A stretch of 64,000 nt of DNA from contig QORU01000006.1 in the NCBI GenBank assembly GCA_003574785.1, forward strand, positions 334,623 to 398,622, written 5' to 3'. Both the position numbers and the translations under genes were made by a program. The notes beneath the pieces were generated by a model, which saw only the letters and a list, made by a program, of their open reading frames with translations, had not been told where the DNA came from and did not search any database. The DNA is from Taklimakanibacter deserti (lineage in GTDB: Bacteria; Pseudomonadota; Alphaproteobacteria; Rhizobiales; Aestuariivirgaceae). This document shows positions 8,537 through 17,916 of this stretch, piece after piece (within the stretch, counting starts at the first letter, position 1; every line of letters begins with the position of its first letter).

Positions 8537-9790
8537 CTAATGCGCGATGCCTGAGCCCGCCGCCTCGTCGATGAGGCGACCGGTCGCGAAGCGATCGAGG
8601 TCGAAGGGACGGCTGATATCGTGATGCTTGCCGGTGGCGAGGAGATGCGCCAAGAGCGTGCCGCCCGCCGGGATGGCCTTGAAGCCGCCGGTGCCCCAGC
8701 CGCAATTGAGATAGAGTCCGGGCACGGGCGAAGGCCCGATGATCGGCGATGAATCGGGCACCACATCGACGATGCCGGCCCATTGGCGCATCAGCTTGAG
8801 CTGGCCGAAAGCCGGAATCATCTCGAGGAGGCCCGAGATCACGCCTTCGAGCACCGGCAGGCCGCCGCGCTGGCCGTAAGAGGGAATGCGGTCGAGCGCG
8901 CCGCCAATGACCATCTCGCCCTTGTCCGACTGGCTGACATAGACCCCGGTGCCGGGCGAGGCCACGACCGTGTCGAGGATCGGCTTGACCGGCTCCGACA
9001 CGCAAGCCTGCAAGGCATAGGAGTTGATCGGCAGGCGGAATTGGGCCTTGGCGGCGAGCACCGAGGAATGCCCGGCGACCGCCATGCCGATGCGCTCGGC
9101 GCGCATGGCGCCTTTGCTCGTCTTCACACCCCGGCAGCGCCCGCCCTCGATGATGAAATCCGTAACCTCGCAGTTCTGGATGATGTCGACGCCAAGTCCG
9201 CTCGCGCCCCGCGCGTAGCCCCAGGCGACGGCGTCATGGCGCGCGGTGCCGGCTCTTCCTTGCCACACGCCGCCGAAGACCGGAAAGCGCGCCTCAGGGG
9301 AGAAATTGAAGATCGGCGCCACCCGGCGGACATCCTCAGGTGAGAACAGCTCGGCATCGATGCCGTTGATCTGCATGGCATTGACGGTGCGCGCGGCGAT
9401 TTCCATCTCGATCGCGCTGTGGCACAGATTGATCATGCCGCGCTGCGACAGCATGATATTGTAATTGAGCTCGCGTGCGAGCCCCTCATAGAGCCGGTGC
9501 GAGAGGCCATAGAGCGCGACGCTTTCGGGATAATAATAATTCGAGCGCACCACGGTGGTGTTGCGCCCGGTATTGCCGCCGCCGATCCAGCCTTTCTCCA
9601 GCACCGCGACATTGCCGATGCCATGTGTCTTGGCGAGATAATAGGCGCTCGCCAGGCCATGGCCGCCGCCGCCGATGATGATCACGTCGTAATTCTTCTT
9701 GGGCTCAGGCGAGCGCCAGGCCGGCGCCCAGCCGGTCTGGCCGGCGAGTCCTTCCTTGAGGAGCGAGAAGGCGGAATAGCGGCGGGTCAT
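8537..9790 (-). CDS. soxB: Sarcosine oxidase beta subunit
   Basis: Catalytic beta subunit, 417 aa, of the D-amino-acid-oxidase (DAO) fold. The dinucleotide-binding motif IIIGGGGHGLASAYYLAK is at 37-54, followed by VLEKGWIGGGNTGRN, typical of heterotetrameric SoxB, which binds FAD and a covalent FMN between itself and SoxA. It oxidises the N-methyl group of sarcosine. The gene begins 21 nt after the dimethylglycine dehydrogenase gene and ends 15 nt before soxD, so substrate would pass dimethylglycine to sarcosine to glycine within one transcript. Confidence 0.97.
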   Translation of the reverse strand: MTRRYSAFSLLKEGLAGQTGWAPAWRSPEPKKNYDVIIIGGGGHGLASAYYLAKTHGIGNVAVLEKGWIGGGNTGRNTTVVRSNYYYPESVALYGLSHRLYEGLARELNYNIMLSQRGMINLCHSAIEMEIAARTVNAMQINGIDAELFSPEDVRRVAPIFNFSPEARFPVFGGVWQGRAGTARHDAVAWGYARGASGLGVDIIQNCEVTDFIIEGGRCRGVKTSKGAMRAERIGMAVAGHSSVLAAKAQFRLPINSYALQACVSEPVKPILDTVVASPGTGVYVSQSDKGEMVIGGALDRIPSYGQRGGLPVLEGVISGLLEMIPAFGQLKLMRQWAGIVDVVPDSSPIIGPSPVPGLYLNCGWGTGGFKAIPAGGTLLAHLLATGKHHDISRPFDLDRFATGRLIDEAAGSGIAH

Positions 9791-9811
9791 GCGTCGGCCT
9801 TTATCAAATCG

Positions 9812-12226
9812 TCACGCGCGCATCTTGGTCCCTTTCGGATCATAGGGCGAGGCTTCGATGACGCGCGCTTGCCGCTCAACGCCGACAATATGGGTCGAAA
9901 GCTCCGTCCCCGCCTCCGCCGCCTCCGGCTCGACCAGCGCCATGGCGAGGCTCTTGCCGACGGTGTGGCCATAGCCGCCCGAGGTGATGAAGCCGACACG
10001 GCGGCCCTTCAGCCAGATCGGCTCGAAGCCCGTCGCATCGGCATCCTCGGCGTCGATCGCGAGCGTGACGAGGCAGCGGCGCGGGCCACCGCTAGCCTTC
10101 TCCTCCAGCGCCGCGGCGCGGCCGATGAAATCGCCCTTGTCGAAGGCGATCCAGCGGTCCATGCCGGTTTCGGCGGCCGTGTAGCCCTGGGTGAATTCGC
10201 GCGACCAGATGCCGAAGCTCTTTTCGAGCCTGAGCGCATTGACGGCGTTGAAGCCATATTCGACGATGCCGAGATCCTTGCCCGCATCCAGCAATGTCCT
10301 TCTCAGCGCCCTATGCTCATTGGCGCGACAGCTGATCTCATAGCCGAGCTCGCCCACGACCGAGAGCCTGCCGACCCTGGCGCGGATCAGCCCGACATCG
10401 AGGCTGCGGCAGGCGAGGAAGCCGAAGGCCTCATGCGACACGTCCTGATGCGTCACGCGGCTGAGCAGCTCGCGCGACCGGGGTCCGGCGAGCGAGAAGC
10501 CGACCACATCATCGGAGATGTCGCGCACCGCGACATTCTCCGCCAGATGCTGCTCGAACCAGCGCATATGCCATTGCCGCAAATAATAGGAGCCCATGAT
10601 CCACCAGGTACCGTCGCCCCAGTTGAAGAGCGTGAGGTCGCCCTTGAGCTTGCCGTTCTCGCCCAGCATGGGCGCGAGCCTGGCGCGGCCGGGCTTGGGC
10701 AAGGCGCAGGCGACGAGCCGGTCGAGCCAGCTTTCGGCTCCTGCGCCTGAGACCTCGTAGCGCGAGAAGGCGCTGATATCGAGAAGGCCGACGCCTTCGC
10801 GCACCTTGCGGCATTCCTCGCCGACGATCGCGAAGGCGCTCGAGCGCCGAAGTGTCGGGGGCTCGTCGAAGTCCTTGGGCGCGAAATAGAGCGGCACTTC
10901 CATGCCCCAGGAATTCCCCCACCGCGCGCCGGCTTCGGTCATGGCGTCATGGGCGCCCGCCGTCTTGAGCGGACGGCCGGCCGGCAATTGCTCATTGGGA
11001 TAGCTCATGACGAAGCGGCGTGAATAGAACTGGCCGGTCGTCTGGCGGGTATATTCGCGGTTCGATGCGAAGTCGCCATAGCGCGCGATGTCCATGCCAA
11101 AGACATCGGCTTCGGGCTCGCCATGAATCATCCATTCGGCGAGCGACTTGCCGACGCCGCCGCCTTGCAGGAAGCCCGCCATGACGCCGCAGGCGACCCA
11201 GTAATTGCGAACACCGCGCACCGGCCCGACCAGCGGATTGCCGTCGGGCGAGAAAGTGAAGGCGCCGTTCACCCAGCGCTTGATGCCGGCCGTCTCGAGG
11301 CAGGGATAGCGGCTGAAGCCCAGCGCCAGCTCGTCGGCGATGCGGTCCTTGTCCTCCTGGATGAGGTCGAAGCCGTAGTCCCACGGCGCCCCGTCCATGT
11401 TCCAATGCTTGTGGTTGATCTCATAGATGCCTAGCAGCATGCCCTTCTGCTCCTGGCGCATATAGGTGAAGCCTTCGAGATCGGCGACCAGCGGCAGTTC
11501 CTTGTCGAGCGCCTTCACCTCGGGGATGGTCTCGGTGACGAGATAATGATGCTCCATGGGCGAGACCGGCAGCTCGATGCCGGCCATGCGCCCGACCTGC
11601 TTGGCCCACAGCCCTGCGGCATTGACGACATGCTCGGCGGTGATCGTGCCCTTCTCCGTCACCACGTCCCACTGCCCGTCGGGACGATGCTTGAGCTCGA
11701 TCACGCGGTTGTGCTCGATCACTTCCGCGCCGCGCTTCTTCGCCGCCCTGGCATAGGCATGCACCGTGCCGGCGGGATCGATATAGCCTTCCCTTTCGGC
11801 AAAGAGGCCGCCGATAAGGCCATCGGTATTGATGATCGGGCAGAGCTTGCGGATCTCATCGACGCCGACCAGATGGGCATCCTCGATGCCGATCGTCTGG
11901 AAGACGCGGTAGGAGGCCTTGAGCCATTCCCAGCGTTCGGGTGCGGCAGCGATGGCGATGCCGCCCGTCATATGCATGCCGATATTCTGGCCCGATTCCT
12001 TCTCGATCTCCGACAGGAGATCGATCGTATAGGCCTGGAGCGCTGCGATATTGGGATCGGCATTGAGCGCATGGAAGCCGCCGGCCGCATGCCAGCTCGA
12101 TCCCGCGGTCAGCACCTCGCGCTCGATCAGCACGAGGTCGCGCCAGCCGAATTTCGCCAGATGATAAAGGACCGAGGCGCCGACCACGCCGCCGCCGATC
12201 ACCACTGCCCGATAATGCGATTTCAT
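9812..12226 (-). CDS. Dimethylglycine dehydrogenase-like FAD/GcvT fusion protein
   Basis: An 804-aa two-part flavoprotein. The N-terminal DAO domain has VVIGGGVVGASVLYHLAK (FAD site, residues 8-25) and a SSWHAAGG stretch, where relatives attach FAD covalently to the histidine. From about residue 430 a folate-binding GcvT-type domain follows (GLLDISAFSRYEVSG, GYEISCRANEHRALRRTL). Such enzymes demethylate dimethylglycine to sarcosine and pass the methylene to tetrahydrofolate. The start at 12226 is preceded by AAGGAGAG at a good distance; an ATG 15 nt upstream sits on that ribosome site and is rejected. It is the first gene of the minus-strand operon. Related enzymes act on other N-methyl amines, so the exact substrate is inferred from neighbouring sarcosine oxidase. 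Confidence 0.88.
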   Translation of the reverse strand: MKSHYRAVVIGGGVVGASVLYHLAKFGWRDLVLIEREVLTAGSSWHAAGGFHALNADPNIAALQAYTIDLLSEIEKESGQNIGMHMTGGIAIAAAPERWEWLKASYRVFQTIGIEDAHLVGVDEIRKLCPIINTDGLIGGLFAEREGYIDPAGTVHAYARAAKKRGAEVIEHNRVIELKHRPDGQWDVVTEKGTITAEHVVNAAGLWAKQVGRMAGIELPVSPMEHHYLVTETIPEVKALDKELPLVADLEGFTYMRQEQKGMLLGIYEINHKHWNMDGAPWDYGFDLIQEDKDRIADELALGFSRYPCLETAGIKRWVNGAFTFSPDGNPLVGPVRGVRNYWVACGVMAGFLQGGGVGKSLAEWMIHGEPEADVFGMDIARYGDFASNREYTRQTTGQFYSRRFVMSYPNEQLPAGRPLKTAGAHDAMTEAGARWGNSWGMEVPLYFAPKDFDEPPTLRRSSAFAIVGEECRKVREGVGLLDISAFSRYEVSGAGAESWLDRLVACALPKPGRARLAPMLGENGKLKGDLTLFNWGDGTWWIMGSYYLRQWHMRWFEQHLAENVAVRDISDDVVGFSLAGPRSRELLSRVTHQDVSHEAFGFLACRSLDVGLIRARVGRLSVVGELGYEISCRANEHRALRRTLLDAGKDLGIVEYGFNAVNALRLEKSFGIWSREFTQGYTAAETGMDRWIAFDKGDFIGRAAALEEKASGGPRRCLVTLAIDAEDADATGFEPIWLKGRRVGFITSGGYGHTVGKSLAMALVEPEAAEAGTELSTHIVGVERQARVIEASPYDPKGTKMRA

Positions 12227-12416
12227 CCGTCTCTCCTTCACCGAACTCGGAGGCTAGAGATAATGGACACATATGTCTAGTACTCTGCTGAGCACCTGCA
12301 ATATCCATAACGATAGCGGCAGGACTTAATGTACATGCTTGTCTAGTACTGAGCGATGAGCTAGCCTTGTTAGCCTTCGGTCGGGAAAGGCCGCAAAACC
12401 AAGGGAGTGAAACGAA
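12227..12416. promoter_or_regulatory. Divergent promoter region with a duplicated TGTCTAGTACT box
   Basis: This 190-bp gap separates the demethylation operon (minus) from the ABC importer operon (plus). It contains two exact copies of TGTCTAGTACT, at 12274-12284 and 12340-12350, each preceded by ACA and a 4-nt spacer (ACA-N4-TGT). The copies are 66 bp apart, close to a whole number of helix turns. Such paired boxes suit a dimeric regulator controlling both directions; the TetR protein at 4289-4951 is the best local candidate. A ribosome-binding sequence AAGGGAG precedes the importer gene. I could not assign confident -35/-10 elements. Confidence 0.6.
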
Positions 12417-14096
12417 ATGAGTGACATCGCCGATGAATTCAACAAAGCTTCGCTCAATCGCCGGGAACTCTTGCGCTCCGGCAGCCTGCTTGGCCTGACG
12501 GTGCCTTTGGCCGGCGGGCTCGGCGCCGCGGCTTTGTCTAACCTCGCGGCGACGCCCGCCCAGGCGGCGGCCGGCCAGCTGGTCATCGGCGTCACCCAGG
12601 AAGCGGTGAACTTCAACCCGCTGCTCTATGTGAACACCGGCGTCGAGACCTCGGTCGAATTCATCGTCTTCGACGCGCTTTGGAAGTTCGATCCCTCAGG
12701 CAAGCTCATCGCCAATCTCGCCGCCGAGATCCCGACCGCGGAGAATGGCGGCATTTCCGCCGACGGCCTCACCTGGACCATCAAGCTCCGCCCCGGCGTC
12801 AAGTGGCATGACGGCAAGCCCTTCTCCTCCGCCGACGTGATCTTCACCCTCGACGTCATCCGCGATCCCAAGGTGGTTGTGAGGAGCCGCAACGGCCATG
12901 AGCATGTCGAAAGCTACGAGGCGGTCGATGACAACACTGTGCGCATCAAGCTCAAGGACAGTTTTGCGCCCTATGTGGTGTCGTGGCAGAAGACCAGCAT
13001 CATTCCGAAGCACATATTGAGCGGCATCGACATCAACACGGCGCCCTTCAATGTCCAGCCCATCGGCACCGGGCCCTTCAAGTTCAAGAGCCGGGTCGCC
13101 GGCAGCCATATCGAATTCGAGCCCAATCCCGACTATCACGGCGGCGCACCAAAGCTCACCTCCCTGATCCAGAAATACGTGCCCGACCAGCAGACGCTCT
13201 ATGCCCAGTTCCAGACCGGCGAGGTCGACATCTATGAGCTGCAGGGTATTCCGCCGCTGCTCTATGCCAAGGCCAAGCAGCTTCCGAACTGCAAGGTCGA
13301 GCCGAGCGCCTCGCCTTTCGTCGAGTTCATCTATTTCAACTGCGGCAAGCCGCAGTTCCAGGACAAGCGCGTGCGCAAGGCGCTCTATATGGCGATCGAC
13401 AAGAAGGGCTGGATCGATGCCGTCTATTACGGCGTGCCGATCCCGAGCCTGAGCTATCTGCCGCCCAATCACTGGGCCTACAACAACAAGCTGGTCGATC
13501 CGGGCTTCGATCCTGTGAAGGCCGCGGCCCTTCTCGATGAAGCGGGCTGGAAGGTCGGCGATGACGGCGTTCGCGCCAAGGACGGCGTGCGTCTCGCTTT
13601 CACCATGTCGACCACGGCCGGCAACAAGGCGCGCGAGCAGGCGCAGCAGCTCGTCCAGCAGAACCTCAAGAAGGTCAATGTCGAGATGACCATCAAGAAC
13701 ATGCCGGCCTCGGTCGTCTGGGGCGACTATACGGTCAAGAGCGAGTTCGACACGCTCATGGTCGGCTGGGATGCGCTGCTCTATCCCGATCCCGATTATG
13801 GCGACCGCATCATCAGCAAGTCGATACCGGCCAAGGGCGGCAGCGGCTCGAACTATGTCCAATACGAGAATCCCGAGATCGACGAGCTCTGCGCCAAAGG
13901 TGTCGCGACGGTCAAGCAGGAGGACCGCAAGGCCATCTATGACCGCATCCAGGAAATCCTGCTGGAGGACCTGCCTTTCGCGCCGATCTTCGCCTATCAG
14001 ACGATCGTCGGCGTGAAGGACCGTGTCGGCGGCTATGTGCTCAATCCCTATACGCCGATCAACACCTGGAATCCGGCGGATTGGACGGCGAGTTGA
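12417..14096 (+). CDS. ABC transporter substrate-binding protein (peptide/nickel/opine family)
   Basis: Periplasmic binding protein of SBP family 5, 559 aa. It begins with a twin-arginine-type signal (NRRELLRSGSLLGL, arginines at 15-16) ending near AQA at about residue 50. Family features visible are FDALWKFDPSGKLIANLA, LRPGVKWHDGKPFSSADVIFTLD and GTGPFKF. It captures the solute and delivers it to the permease pair encoded next. The family is named for peptides but also binds opines, glycosides and other solutes. Divergence from a dimethylglycine/sarcosine operon suggests a methylated amine or a conjugate that releases one, which is inference. Confidence 0.93.
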   Translation: MSDIADEFNKASLNRRELLRSGSLLGLTVPLAGGLGAAALSNLAATPAQAAAGQLVIGVTQEAVNFNPLLYVNTGVETSVEFIVFDALWKFDPSGKLIANLAAEIPTAENGGISADGLTWTIKLRPGVKWHDGKPFSSADVIFTLDVIRDPKVVVRSRNGHEHVESYEAVDDNTVRIKLKDSFAPYVVSWQKTSIIPKHILSGIDINTAPFNVQPIGTGPFKFKSRVAGSHIEFEPNPDYHGGAPKLTSLIQKYVPDQQTLYAQFQTGEVDIYELQGIPPLLYAKAKQLPNCKVEPSASPFVEFIYFNCGKPQFQDKRVRKALYMAIDKKGWIDAVYYGVPIPSLSYLPPNHWAYNNKLVDPGFDPVKAAALLDEAGWKVGDDGVRAKDGVRLAFTMSTTAGNKAREQAQQLVQQNLKKVNVEMTIKNMPASVVWGDYTVKSEFDTLMVGWDALLYPDPDYGDRIISKSIPAKGGSGSNYVQYENPEIDELCAKGVATVKQEDRKAIYDRIQEILLEDLPFAPIFAYQTIVGVKDRVGGYVLNPYTPINTWNPADWTAS

Positions 14097-14132
14097 GTTG
14101 ACCTCGCCTGAGCGAAGCCAGACAATCGGGGA

Positions 14133-15089
14133 ATGGCACGCTTCCTGATCAACCGGCTCGTGCAGTCGGCGATCCTTCTGCTCGGCGTCTCGATCGTCGG
14201 CTTCGCGCTGATGCATCTGGCGCCGGGCGGACCGCTCGCGGTCTATACCTTGAACCCGACGGTGACCGCCCAGGACATCGAGCGGATCAAGGTATTGTTC
14301 GGCCTCGATCAGCCCGTCTATGTCCAATATCTCAAATGGGCGGGCGGATTGCTCAGCGGCAATTGGGGCTACAGCTTCTTCGGCGGCCAGCAGGTGCGCG
14401 AGATCGTCCTCGACCGCCTGCCGGCAACCTTCCTGCTCATGGGCACGAGCCTCGCTCTGGCGCTGGTGATCGGCGTCGCCATCGGCACGCTGGCGGCGGT
14501 CAGGCGTAATTCGATCTTCGATTATGCGACCGCCATCGGCGCCATGATCGCGCTGTCCTTGCCGACCTTCTGGTTCGGCCTGCTCGCCATCTTCTTCTTC
14601 GCCCAGACGCTGGGCTGGTTCCCGGCGGGCAGCATGACGAGCACGGGCGGTGGCGGCTTCCTCGACCGGCTGCATCATCTGGTGCTGCCGGTCGTCGTCC
14701 TGGCGCTGGTGCTGGTGGCGCAATGGAGCCGCTACACGCGCTCATCGATGCTCGACATTCTGGACCAGGATTTCGTGCGCACGGCGCGCGCCAAGGGGCT
14801 CAGTTCCTCGCGCGTGCTGGTGAATCACGGGCTCCGAGCCGCGCTGGTGCCGCTGGTGGCGCTCGCCGGCCTGCAATTGCCGCTGCTGGTCGGCGGCGCC
14901 TTGGTGACCGAGACCGTGTTCAGCTGGCCTGGCATGGGCCTCTTGTTCATCTCGGCGCTGAGCACCCGCGACTATCCGGTGCTCATGGCCATCCTGATGG
15001 TCGGCGCCGTCGTCGTCATCCTGGGCAATCTTCTCGCCGACATCATCATCGCCTTTGTCGATCCACGGGTGAAGCTCCATGATGAGTGA
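14133..15089 (+). CDS. ABC transporter permease (DppB/OppB type)
   Basis: First inner-membrane permease of the importer, 318 aa, with the N-terminal MARFLINRLVQSAILLLGVSIVGFALMHL segment (split here by family convention into one membrane helix) and about six membrane spans in all. The cytoplasmic EAA-like loop that docks the ATPases is around TRSSMLDILDQDFVRTARAKG. It begins 36 nt after the binding-protein gene and overlaps the second permease by 11 nt. Confidence 0.94.
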   Translation: MARFLINRLVQSAILLLGVSIVGFALMHLAPGGPLAVYTLNPTVTAQDIERIKVLFGLDQPVYVQYLKWAGGLLSGNWGYSFFGGQQVREIVLDRLPATFLLMGTSLALALVIGVAIGTLAAVRRNSIFDYATAIGAMIALSLPTFWFGLLAIFFFAQTLGWFPAGSMTSTGGGGFLDRLHHLVLPVVVLALVLVAQWSRYTRSSMLDILDQDFVRTARAKGLSSSRVLVNHGLRAALVPLVALAGLQLPLLVGGALVTETVFSWPGMGLLFISALSTRDYPVLMAILMVGAVVVILGNLLADIIIAFVDPRVKLHDE

Positions 15090-15963
15090 TGTGGCACTCG
15101 AGCCCCAGGCCGTAGCGCCGCCGCGCCGCGTCAGCGCCTTCCGCCGCCTGCTGCGCCATCGCCTCGCCCTCCTCGCTCTGATCGTGCTCGCGGTGCTGGT
15201 GATCGGATCGGCCGGCGCTCCGTGGCTGGCACCACATGATCCCGAAGAGCTCGACATCGCCAACCGCTATGCCCCGCCTTTGACCGAAGGCCACATCCTC
15301 GGCAGCGACGATCTCGGCCGCGACGTGCTGACCCGTCTCATGTATGCGGGCCAGATCTCGCTTTCCGTCGGCATCGCGGCGATGCTGGTCACCGTGATCG
15401 TCGGCTTCTCCGTCGGCGCCTTCGCCGCCTATTATGGCGGCTGGATCGGCGTGCTCCTGATGCGCCTGACCGACATCATGCTGTGCTTCCCGAGCGTCTT
15501 CCTGCTGCTCTTCGTCGCCGCCTTCGTCACGCCGAGCCTCGCCTCCATGGCGCTCATGATCGGCCTCACCTGCTGGATGGAGATCGCCCGCATCGTCTAT
15601 TCGCAGATCCTGGTGTTGAAATCGGCCGACTTCATCGCCGCGGCCCGGATGATCGGCACGCCCTCCTGGCGCATCGTGCTGCGCCAGATACTGCCCAACA
15701 CGCTGGCGCCGGTGCTGGTCGCGGCGACGCTCAATACGGCGAACGCCATCCTGCTCGAAAGCTATATCAGCTTCCTGGGCTACGGCATCCAGCCGCCCGC
15801 GGCGAGCTGGGGCAACATGCTGACCAACGCTCAGAGCGATTTCCAGGTCGATCCCTGGCTCGCCGTCTTCCCGGGGCTCGCCATCACGCTCGCCGTGACC
15901 AGCTTCAACTTCATCGGCGATGGCCTGCGCGATGCCCTCGATCCCCGGATCCGCGACCGATGA
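15079..15963 (+). CDS. ABC transporter permease (DppC/OppC type)
   Basis: Second permease, 294 aa, with the usual N-terminal helix (about residues 28-46), the conserved [20 protein letters not shown] loop, five further membrane segments and the docking loop near [16 protein letters not shown]. It overlaps the upstream permease by 11 nt and the first ATPase by 4 nt (ATGA), so it is translationally coupled to both. Two adjacent ATG codons could start it (15079 or 15082). Confidence 0.94.
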   Translation: MMSDVALEPQAVAPPRRVSAFRRLLRHRLALLALIVLAVLVIGSAGAPWLAPHDPEELDIANRYAPPLTEGHILGSDDLGRDVLTRLMYAGQISLSVGIAAMLVTVIVGFSVGAFAAYYGGWIGVLLMRLTDIMLCFPSVFLLLFVAAFVTPSLASMALMIGLTCWMEIARIVYSQILVLKSADFIAAARMIGTPSWRIVLRQILPNTLAPVLVAATLNTANAILLESYISFLGYGIQPPAASWGNMLTNAQSDFQVDPWLAVFPGLAITLAVTSFNFIGDGLRDALDPRIRDR

Positions 15964-16916
15964 CGGACCGGCGCTCCGATCCGTTGCTTAAGGTCGAGAA
16001 TCTCTCCGTCGCCTTCGGACCGGCCAGGGCGGTCGACGGCATTTCCTTCGCCGTGACGCAAGGCGAGATGCTGGGCCTCGTTGGCGAATCGGGTTGCGGC
16101 AAGTCGACGACCGCGCTGGCGCTGATGCGGCTCTTGCGCGATGCGAGCCTCGGCGGGTCCGCCCGGCTCGACGGCGTCGATCTCCTGGCGCTCGATGAAG
16201 CCGCCATGCGCGAAAGGCGCGGCGCCGCGGTCGGCATGATCTTCCAGGACCCGGCGACGGCGCTCCATCCGATGATCCGGGTCGGCGACCAGATCGTCGA
16301 GGCGCTCGAGGCGCATCTCCATCTGCCGCGCGACGAGGCCCGCCGCCGCGCCATCGATCTTTTGCGCAAGGTCGGCATTGCCGCGCCGGAGGAGCGCTTT
16401 TCCGTCTATCCGCATGAGATGTCGGGCGGCATGTGCCAGCGCGTGGTGATCGCCATGGCGATGGCCTGCTCGCCCAAGCTGCTTCTCGCCGATGAGCCGA
16501 CGACGGCGCTCGATGTCACCGTGCAGGCGCAGATCCTCGATCTGTTGCGCGGCCTGGCGCGCGAGGCGGGCATGGGCGTCATCCTAATCACCCATGATCT
16601 GGGCGTCGTCGCCGGCATGACCGATCGCGTCGCCGTCATGTATGCGGGCGAGATCGTCGAGATGGCGGCGACGGAGGAATTGTTCGCCAGGCCCGCCCAT
16701 CCCTATACGCTCGGCCTGTTGCGCTCCATCCCGCAGCTCGACAGCGGCTGGGACGAGCCGGTGCCGACCATTCCGGGCAGCGTGCAAGGGGCGGAGCGCC
16801 AGACCGGATGCCGTTTCGCGCCGCGCTGTGCCAAAGCGAGCGAGGCCTGCCGCGTCCCACCGTCGCTGAGGGACATCGGCGACGGTCATTCGATCGCCTG
16901 CTGGAACGCTCCATGA
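15960..16916 (+). CDS. ABC transporter ATP-binding protein (DppD/OppD type)
   Basis: First ATPase, 318 aa. The Walker A is GESGCGKST near residue 45, the signature is [14 protein letters not shown], and the Walker B is [12 protein letters not shown]; an oligopeptide-transporter C-terminal extension with conserved cysteines ([14 protein letters not shown]) follows. The start at 15960 overlaps the preceding stop by 4 nt; the frame extends much further upstream but that part is a shadow of the permease. In the signature the fourth and fifth positions are MC in place of the common QR/QQ, a mild deviation. Confidence 0.94.
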   Translation: MTDRRSDPLLKVENLSVAFGPARAVDGISFAVTQGEMLGLVGESGCGKSTTALALMRLLRDASLGGSARLDGVDLLALDEAAMRERRGAAVGMIFQDPATALHPMIRVGDQIVEALEAHLHLPRDEARRRAIDLLRKVGIAAPEERFSVYPHEMSGGMCQRVVIAMAMACSPKLLLADEPTTALDVTVQAQILDLLRGLAREAGMGVILITHDLGVVAGMTDRVAVMYAGEIVEMAATEELFARPAHPYTLGLLRSIPQLDSGWDEPVPTIPGSVQGAERQTGCRFAPRCAKASEACRVPPSLRDIGDGHSIACWNAP

Positions 16917-17866
16917 CGGAAGTTCTGACCGAAGCCCGGGGCCTCGCGCGCCATTATCGCATCGGCCGGCGCGTCCTCCATGCGCTCGACGGCGTCGACC
17001 TTGCCGTCGATCGCGGCGCGACCTTGGGCCTTGTCGGCGAGTCAGGCAGCGGCAAGAGCACGCTCGGGCGCACGCTGGTCGGCCTGCAGAAGCCGACTCT
17101 CGGCAAGGTCCTGTTTGAAGGCAAGGATGTCGCCGATGCCGAGCCTTCCTTCCTCAAGCGCCTGCGCCGCGAGCGCCAGATCATCTTCCAGGATCCCTCC
17201 GGCGCGCTCAATCCGCGCATGACCATTGGCGCCACGGTGCTGGAGCATCTGAGCGTGCAAGGCTGGTCGCGCGCCGAGGCGCAGCGTCAGGCGGCAGTGG
17301 CGATCGAGCAGGCGGGGCTCTCGACCGCCTTCCTGTCGCGCTATCCGCATGAGATCTCCGGAGGCCAGCGCCAGCGCGCCGTGATCGCGCGCGCCATCAG
17401 CACGGATCCCGCCTTCATCGTGGCGGACGAGCCCGTCTCGGCGCTCGACGTCTCGACCCGCGCCCAGATCATGAATCTCTTGCGCAAGCTCCAGATGGAG
17501 CGCGGCCTGACGATGCTGTTCATCAGCCATGATCTGAGCGTGGTCGCGCATATGTGCCGCGACGTGGCGGTCATGCATTTGGGGCGCATCGTCGAGCGCG
17601 CCCCGCGCGCCGTTTTGTTCAAGACGCCGCGCCATCCCTATACCGCGGCCCTGATGTCGGCGATCCCGATTCCCGACCCTGTCCGCGAGAAGAAGCGCAC
17701 GCGCATCATCCTGAAGGGCGAGACGCCGAACCCGGCGAACAAGCCCTCGGGCTGCAGCTTCCATACGCGATGCCCGCGGGCGACGGATATCTGCCGCAGT
17801 GTCGATCCGCCGATGCGCGAGATGGGCAAGGGCCACGAGATCGCCTGCCACCATCCGCTGGAATAG
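16913..17866 (+). CDS. ABC transporter ATP-binding protein (DppF/OppF type)
   Basis: Second ATPase, 317 aa, with Walker A GESGSGKSTLGRTL, signature ISGGQRQRAVIARA, Walker B FIVADEPVSALD and the C-terminal oligopeptide-transporter domain containing CSFHTRCPRATDIC. It overlaps the first ATPase by 4 nt and ends the five-gene importer operon. A toxin-antitoxin module begins 50 nt downstream. Confidence 0.94.
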   Translation: MTEVLTEARGLARHYRIGRRVLHALDGVDLAVDRGATLGLVGESGSGKSTLGRTLVGLQKPTLGKVLFEGKDVADAEPSFLKRLRRERQIIFQDPSGALNPRMTIGATVLEHLSVQGWSRAEAQRQAAVAIEQAGLSTAFLSRYPHEISGGQRQRAVIARAISTDPAFIVADEPVSALDVSTRAQIMNLLRKLQMERGLTMLFISHDLSVVAHMCRDVAVMHLGRIVERAPRAVLFKTPRHPYTAALMSAIPIPDPVREKKRTRIILKGETPNPANKPSGCSFHTRCPRATDICRSVDPPMREMGKGHEIACHHPLE

Positions 17867-17887
17867 ATGCCATTTGTAAACTAATAG

Positions 17888-17913
17888 TTGACAAAAGTAA
17901 TCTATAAGATTAC
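17888..17913 (+). promoter_or_regulatory. Probable higBA promoter/operator
   Basis: TTGACA at 17888-17893 is followed at once by a perfect palindrome, GTAATCT-ATA-AGATTAC (17897-17913; 7-bp arms, 3-bp centre), just before the higB start. The AT-rich palindrome would overlap the -10 region, the standard position for autorepression by the HigA antitoxin or the HigBA complex. The TATAAG inside it is not at canonical distance from TTGACA, so the exact -10 is uncertain. Confidence 0.6.
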
Positions 17914-17916
17914 ACA

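Noticed and set aside
5475..9005. 1176-codon reading frame suggesting soxA is fused to an upstream domain
   Set aside because: The extra N-terminal part is antisense-like Arg-rich sequence inside soxB and soxD; the ATG at 8255 coupled to soxD gives a normal soxA.
12227..12416. Glycine riboswitch upstream of the demethylation operon
   Set aside because: The gap lacks the conserved GGAGAG/CGAAGG-type aptamer core; it shows protein-binding-type direct repeats.
12696..14723. 675-codon open frame on the minus strand opposite the ABC binding protein and permease
   Set aside because: It is antisense to two clear transporter genes, has low-complexity Asp/Arg/Gly-rich translation and no domain; typical shadow in GC-rich DNA.
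15483..15960. Longer N-terminus of the first ABC ATPase
   Set aside because: It lies inside the second permease in another frame and has no ATPase homology; the ATGA start at 15960 is standard.
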